Shown in pieces: positions 44,516-47,797 of a stretch of DNA of 47,797 bases (the first letter of the stretch is position 1; each line of letters begins with the position of its first letter). The position numbers and the translations under genes were made by a program. A model generated the notes under the pieces. That model had not been told where the DNA came from. It searched no databases and saw nothing but the letters and a program-made list of their open reading frames with translations. Origin of the DNA: Bacteroidaceae bacterium (GTDB lineage: Bacteria > Bacteroidota > Bacteroidia > Bacteroidales > Bacteroidaceae); assembly GCA_017467385.1 (NCBI GenBank), contig JAFTSK010000024.1, positions 1 through 47,797 on the forward strand, written 5' to 3'.

Positions 44516-44651
44516 TGTATTTACTTTTGCTGATTTGAGTAAGGTTTATTCGGTTTGTGAATTCTTGGAACAGTAATATTGGGGGATAGTGTTCATATCT
44601 GAAAAGTAGAACGGCACCATACATTATTTTATGTTTTTACAAAATTAATAA

Positions 44652-44690
44652 TAAAAAGAATACGAAACTCATTCTTGAATCCCGTATTCC
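44652..44690 (-). terminator. Terminator after the truncated GNAT gene
   Basis: On the minus strand GGAATACG and CGTATTC pair around a loop of about 19 nt, and TTTTTATTATT follows. It lies immediately after the stop at 44691. Confidence 0.7.
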
Positions 44691-44897
44691 TCATTTACAC
44701 AAAATTATGTATAGTGCCGCAATCGGCTTGCCGTCTTCTTCCATTGCATAGCTGACAGCCAGCAAGGCATCCCGATAGAAGGTAGCTTCATTAACAATAA
44801 AATCGTCCAGGTCGGCATCACCGCAACAGAACGATTCTATCTTTTCTTCTTCCTCCAAACGACGTATTTGACGTTGTATTGCATTGTTCGTTTCCAT
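44691..44897 (-). pseudogene. Truncated GNAT acetyltransferase (N-terminal part only)
   Basis: 68 aa. The sequence IRRLEEEEKIESFCCGDADL and DDFIVNEATFYRDALLAVSY matches the beginning of GNAT acetyltransferases that are usually about 160-190 aa. It stops after AALYIILCK, before the acetyl-CoA binding motif, so it should be inactive. A terminator follows directly, suggesting a deletion or replacement of the 3' part. The small gene 44903-45055 upstream is its usual operon partner, as in acetyltransferase toxin-antitoxin pairs. Confidence 0.75.
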
Positions 44898-44902
44898 AAA
44901 TC

Positions 44903-45055
44903 TTAGAATTTGGCAATGCTGATGATGTATTCATAATTCTTTTTCACACGTTCGATTTCCTTGTCGGAAACTGTACGTTTTTCATTCATTCGCTTCACAA
45001 AACGTTCGGCGTCTTTACCGGTTAGGATTGGAGTTTCTTTGATTGGTCTAGCCAT
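44903..45055 (-). CDS. Small antitoxin-like partner of the GNAT gene
   Basis: 50 aa from ATG 45055 (MARPIKETPILTGKDAERFV). It is charged and helical, ends KKNYEYIISIAKF, and lies 5 nt before the truncated GNAT gene. Bacteroidales genomes often carry a protein with this MARPxKETPxLxG start beside a GNAT protein, which fits an antitoxin role, but no DNA-binding motif is proven. With its toxin truncated it may be a relic still expressed from the promoter at 45131-45162. Confidence 0.75.
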   Translation of the reverse strand: MARPIKETPILTGKDAERFVKRMNEKRTVSDKEIERVKKNYEYIISIAKF

Positions 45056-45083
45056 AATTGTATATTTTTGATTATTATAAAAC

Positions 45084-45162
45084 AACCCTCGATTTGAGCA
45101 TTGTCAAGAGGCTTGAGGGTTCTAGTGTTGCAAATATATGTCCTTTTTTTTAATCGGCCAAA
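45084..45162 (-). promoter_or_regulatory. Promoter and inverted repeat upstream of the antitoxin-like gene
   Basis: On the minus strand TTTG (45159-45162), 20 bp, TATATTTG (45131-45138) form a complete promoter. Between it and the ATG at 45055 lies AACCCTC (45084-45090) / GAGGGTT (45115-45121), an inverted repeat in the leader that could be an operator or an mRNA stem. Confidence 0.6.
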
Positions 45163-45190
45163 ACGCAAATGGAAAATCTTGTAAACAAAA

Positions 45191-45222
45191 AAATGGCGAT
45201 CCTCAACCGAGAGCCGCCATTT
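45191..45222 (-). terminator. Original terminator of the oxidoreductase gene, left copy
   Basis: On the minus strand AATGGCGGCTCTC ... GATCGCCATT folds into a stem and is followed by TTTTTTTG, a strong U tract. The right copy (47481-47511) has the stem but its minus-strand U tract is replaced by GGTATTTTC, because the cassette boundary falls exactly there. Confidence 0.8.
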
Positions 45223-45381
45223 TTATATCATATCTAATCAAAGATTATTCGTTAGACCAATCCATCTTAGTCATGCGGACATAGCTCTGATAACGCTTCT
45301 TGGCCATGTCTTCGCAAGCTTGGAAGAGGTCGGCAGCTTCTGTCGGGTACTGCTTCATGACGGATGCGAAACGAACTTCAC
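45192..45381. repeat. Left copy of a 190-bp direct repeat from the nifJ-like 3' end
   Basis: It matches 47481-47670 with about six differences, same orientation, 2,289 bp apart. It comprises the terminator and the last 45 codons of the oxidoreductase gene. Homology stops abruptly at 45382. The rest of the 455-nt gap 45056-45510 holds the promoters of the flanking genes. Confidence 0.95.
45245..45381 (-). pseudogene. 3' fragment of pyruvate:ferredoxin oxidoreductase gene
   Basis: This encodes the C-terminal residues from about VRFASVMKQYPTEAADLF to KMDWSNE and the stop, identical in protein sequence to the end of the gene at 47534. The three base differences in the coding part are all synonymous (GTC/GTA twice, CAG/CAA). 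There is no start and no upstream part. Confidence 0.92.
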
Positions 45382-45473
45382 GCGTGAGACTTTCCATAAG
45401 AGGAGTAAAAATAAAGAATTTGAAAGGAATAGAGAGATAAAAACAGATAAAGATTCTTTTTTGTGTAAAATGG

Positions 45474-45506
45474 TTTGTATTTTTGCAATTAAATCAAATA
45501 TCTTTG
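45474..45506 (+). promoter_or_regulatory. Promoter of the ATPase-nuclease cassette
   Basis: TTTG (45474-45477), 21 bp, TATCTTTG (45499-45506). Transcription would start at or next to the ATG at 45511, making a leaderless or nearly leaderless mRNA. A second -7-like box TATTTTTG (45478-45485) would give a leader of about 20 nt but lacks a -33 element at the right distance. Confidence 0.5.
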
Positions 45507-45510
45507 GGGT

Positions 45511-46845
45511 ATGGAGTTGAATATACAGAACGTCAATAAAATAAGAACTGCAGAAATAAAGCTAAATGGATTGACCGTAATTGTTGGTGAAAACGATTCA
45601 GGTAAAAGTACAGTTGGACGTGTCCTTTTTTCTGTCATAAAATCTTTATCAAATACGAAGACAAGTAATGCTCAGAAGCAAGAAAAGCAGTTGAGCAAGC
45701 ATATTCAATCGCTATATCGTAGACTGGTCAGTGTAGGAGTTGGGCAATTTTCTATGGCAGGAAGTAAGCGTAAAGAATCTCCATTGCCCAGAAATACTTA
45801 TGAATTCGTAAGTGAATTAAGGAAGGTTGATTCGATTGATAAATTTATTGAAGGTATCGGTAAGTTTATTGATGACTTAGAGACAACTCCCCAAATGAAA
45901 TCTTTAATGAAAAAAGATTTGAACCTTATAGGAATATGTATGACCGAAAAGGACAATAGGGCGGCTAATTTATTTACCGAATTTAGTTATCTCGTGGAAT
46001 CTGAGTTCTTAAATCAATTTGGAAATGAGGATAGCAATGGTGTTTCTATTGAACTTTATCCAGATGATAGAACAAAGCCATATTTTAGCTATTCTGCCCC
46101 AAAAAGTGTGGTTGAATCATATTATGAGAATGAAGAAGCGTTGGAAGATGTAACTTATGTTGAAACTCCATTATATCTTCATATGTTGGATTCCTTGATG
46201 TATGCAGGTGCATATAGAGAGATAGATAAACGCCATCGTCCTTTAAGACCAATGATACCTTACCATATAAAGGATTTTGTAGAAAAGATGAATGCTTCCA
46301 GGGCTTTTTTAGGTTCTACCGGGCAACTTAATTTATTCTTAGAAACTTCTATTGATCCTGTTAATATTGTAGGTGGAAAATTTTCGTATGACGACACTCG
46401 GAAATCGATTGTATTCGTGAAAAACGATATGTCTATTTTACCTTTGAATACAGCTTCGGGGATTAAAAGTTTTGGTGTTCTCCAAATGCTTTTGGAAGGT
46501 GGATTTATAGATGCAAGTAGACCATTGATTTGGGATGAACCGGAGAATCATTTACATCCTGAATGGCAGGTTGAATTTGCGAAGGTTATAGTGCAAATAT
46601 ATAAGTCAGGAGTACCTGTTGTAATAACTACACATAGTCCATATTTCTTGCAAGCAATCCGATATTATTCTGCAAAAGAGAAGGTTGAAGACTTTGTTTC
46701 ATACTATATGGCTCAGCCTACAGATGGAAATTTGGTAGAAATGGAAGAGGTTACTAAAGACTTAAATAGAGTTTTCAAGAAATTGGCAGCTCCATTGACC
46801 GAAATTATGAATGTTGATGCAGCACGTAAAGGATTAGATTTATAA
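45511..46845 (+). CDS. AAA ATPase of the OLD/ABC-like type, probable defence component
   Basis: 444 aa. The Walker A motif is at the very N-terminus, LTVIVGENDSGKST (residues 21-34), as in ABC/SMC-type ATPases of phage-defence systems. Walker B and D-loop-like region: PLIWDEPENHLHPEWQ (about 336-351). H-loop: VVITTHSPYFLQ (about 370-381). The central 250 residues are a helical insertion without known motif. There is no TOPRIM domain at the C-terminus, so it is not a complete OLD nuclease. The nuclease-like gene follows 3 nt after the stop, making a two-gene operon on an inserted segment. Confidence 0.88.
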   Translation: MELNIQNVNKIRTAEIKLNGLTVIVGENDSGKSTVGRVLFSVIKSLSNTKTSNAQKQEKQLSKHIQSLYRRLVSVGVGQFSMAGSKRKESPLPRNTYEFVSELRKVDSIDKFIEGIGKFIDDLETTPQMKSLMKKDLNLIGICMTEKDNRAANLFTEFSYLVESEFLNQFGNEDSNGVSIELYPDDRTKPYFSYSAPKSVVESYYENEEALEDVTYVETPLYLHMLDSLMYAGAYREIDKRHRPLRPMIPYHIKDFVEKMNASRAFLGSTGQLNLFLETSIDPVNIVGGKFSYDDTRKSIVFVKNDMSILPLNTASGIKSFGVLQMLLEGGFIDASRPLIWDEPENHLHPEWQVEFAKVIVQIYKSGVPVVITTHSPYFLQAIRYYSAKEKVEDFVSYYMAQPTDGNLVEMEEVTKDLNRVFKKLAAPLTEIMNVDAARKGLDL

Positions 46846-46848
46846 GGT

Positions 46849-47469
46849 ATGATACGGACACCGGCAGAATTGTATGTAAAATTGATTTCTGACTTTGACT
46901 TGTCAGAGCATATCCTTTGCGATTTGCATAAGCCCTGCAATAAGTCAAATGGTCGTCGTTGTAAGTCTGTTATGACTAATCCGATAATAGACTTTGATGA
47001 GGTAAAAACGGAATATCAAAGAGGAAAGAGTGGAAATCCTAAATCTTCTGTAGATGGTTTTATTTATAAGAACCAACTTTGTTGTTTTGTTGAATTGAAA
47101 GGTTGGGCTGATTTTCTTACTTTTCATACGAATCCTGATACGTTGCAGACGGAAATAGAAAAACAAGCAGATAAATATGATTTGAATAAAAAATTGATGG
47201 ACAGTATGTCTATCTGTAGGGAAGTTTCTGAAAATGCAGATATATTTAAAGATGTATCGATTGCTTTCATTCTTGTAACAGACATTGATGTTGATGAAGA
47301 TGGCACAATGGAGCTTTATTCAAATCTTATGGACTTGGCAGAAACCTCTTCTGATTGGGAAATTATTTGCAATCGGGAACTAAAGGGCAAATTATTGTCA
47401 CTTCCGTCTGATATTAGTACCTATTATATCAAGTGTCAGAAATTTGATGAAACTTTATCGAAGTTATGA
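46849..47469 (+). CDS. Putative PD-(D/E)XK-type nuclease partner of the AAA ATPase
   Basis: 206 aa, no signal peptide, no family recognised with certainty. The stretch SSVDGFIYKNQLCCFVELKG contains Asp69, Glu82 and Lys84 in the arrangement D-x12-E-x-K, flanked by hydrophobic strands, as in PD-(D/E)XK nucleases. Residues about 95-140 are helical and charged, and a predicted strand AFILVTDIDVD follows. Coupling to an ATPase with a 3-nt gap suggests an effector controlled by that ATPase. A structural rather than catalytic role for this fold cannot be excluded. Confidence 0.65.
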   Translation: MIRTPAELYVKLISDFDLSEHILCDLHKPCNKSNGRRCKSVMTNPIIDFDEVKTEYQRGKSGNPKSSVDGFIYKNQLCCFVELKGWADFLTFHTNPDTLQTEIEKQADKYDLNKKLMDSMSICREVSENADIFKDVSIAFILVTDIDVDEDGTMELYSNLMDLAETSSDWEIICNRELKGKLLSLPSDISTYYIKCQKFDETLSKL

Positions 47470-47480
47470 ATGAAAATACC

Positions 47481-47670
47481 AATGGCGGCCCTCAACCGAG
47501 AGCCGCCATTTTCATATCATATCTAATCAAAGATTATTCGTTAGACCAATCCATCTTAGTCATGCGTACATAGCTTTGATAACGCTTCTTGGCCATGTCT
47601 TCGCAAGCTTGGAAGAGGTCGGCAGCTTCTGTCGGGTACTGCTTCATTACGGATGCGAAACGAACTTCAC
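47481..47670. repeat. Right copy of the 190-bp direct repeat
   Basis: This is the intact 3' end of the oxidoreductase gene with the terminator stem (AATGGCGGC / GCCGCCATT, 47481-47511). The stem lies 11 nt after the nuclease-like gene and is followed on the plus strand by TTTCAT, so it now serves as the end of both convergent genes. Confidence 0.95.
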
Positions 47671-47797
47671 CCTTCAAGAAGTCTTGGAAGCCTTCCCACT
47701 TCGGTTCCTTAGAGTCGAGTGTGAATGGGTTCTTGCCTTCTTCTTCGAGAGCTGGGTTGTAACGCCACAAGTGCCAGTAACCACATTCTACTGCAGC
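47534..47797 (-). CDS. nifJ: Pyruvate:ferredoxin (flavodoxin) oxidoreductase, C-terminal end
   Basis: Eighty-eight codons are visible up to the right edge, in an open frame. The sequence YWHLWRYNPALEEEGKNPFT and LDSKEPKWEGFQDFLKGEVR is characteristic of the C-terminus of large PFOR enzymes (about 1180 aa), which oxidise pyruvate to acetyl-CoA and pass electrons to ferredoxin or flavodoxin. Its last 45 codons and terminator are duplicated at 45192-45381 across the inserted cassette. The gene itself remains complete at this end. Confidence 0.88.
   Translation of the reverse strand, partial: AAVECGYWHLWRYNPALEEEGKNPFTLDSKEPKWEGFQDFLKGEVRFASVMKQYPTEAADLFQACEDMAKKRYQSYVRMTKMDWSNE

Noticed and set aside
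45511..46845. Complete OLD-family nuclease
   Set aside because: The protein ends about 65 residues after the H-loop and has no TOPRIM motif, so it is only the ATPase part.

Overview
The window reads as chromosomal DNA of a gut-type Bacteroidales bacterium (Bacteroides, Phocaeicola, Parabacteroides or a close relative; the genus cannot be fixed from sequence alone). The signs are two SusC/SusD outer-membrane uptake loci each driven by an ECF sigma factor and a FecR anti-sigma factor, many promoters of the Bacteroidetes type (TAnnTTTG at -7, sometimes with TTTG at -33), almost no Shine-Dalgarno sites, and several families known mainly from this phylum (DUF4476, DUF4843, PKD-like lipoproteins). 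No rRNA, tRNA or CRISPR array was seen.

Left part (1-10.9 kb): a sigma-54 controlled export locus. Two large FtsX/MacB-type permeases (one cut by the left edge), a HlyD-type adaptor and a TolC-type outer-membrane channel lie on the minus strand. Divergent from them is an NtrC-family regulator with its histidine kinase. Identical sigma-54 promoters, each with a paired palindromic operator about 56 bp upstream, precede the channel gene and the left-hand permease, so the whole set looks like one regulon. A small gene at 1799-2206 appears to be an in-frame fusion of a HigB toxin start to a complete HigA antitoxin.

Housekeeping core (11-18 kb): a secreted PHP-domain phosphodiesterase, then lysS-gpsA-pgi on the minus strand, then a TlpA-like lipoprotein and an N-acetylmuramoyl-L-alanine amidase.

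First uptake locus (18.2-29.7 kb): ECF sigma factor, FecR, SusC, SusD, a triple-domain GDPD + GxDLY + SGNH hydrolase, a second GDPD and an organophosphate/phosphate antiporter-family transporter. The predicted job is capture of a glycerophosphodiester-containing compound, its cleavage outside the cytoplasm and import of the phosphorylated product. Between fecR and susC the minus strand carries a promoter followed by a strong terminator, a probable antisense sRNA of about 95 nt of the PUL-repressor type. A DMT transporter, an aldose-epimerase-like protein and a DUF4476 protein follow.

Second uptake locus (33.1-43.3 kb): ECF sigma factor, FecR, SusC, SusD, DUF4843 lipoprotein, PKD-like lipoprotein and thioredoxin-like protein, with no glycosidase, which suggests a non-glycan ligand such as peptide. 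It lies between two nearly identical 103-bp direct repeats 10.5 kb apart and looks like an exchangeable cassette.

Right part (43.3-47.8 kb): an accessory zone with gene remnants, a DUF4160/DUF2442 pair, a truncated GNAT gene with its small partner, and a two-gene cassette (AAA ATPase plus a putative PD-(D/E)XK nuclease). This cassette is bracketed by a 190-bp duplication of the 3' end of the pyruvate:ferredoxin oxidoreductase gene that runs off the right edge. It is the best candidate for an undescribed, probably defensive, system.
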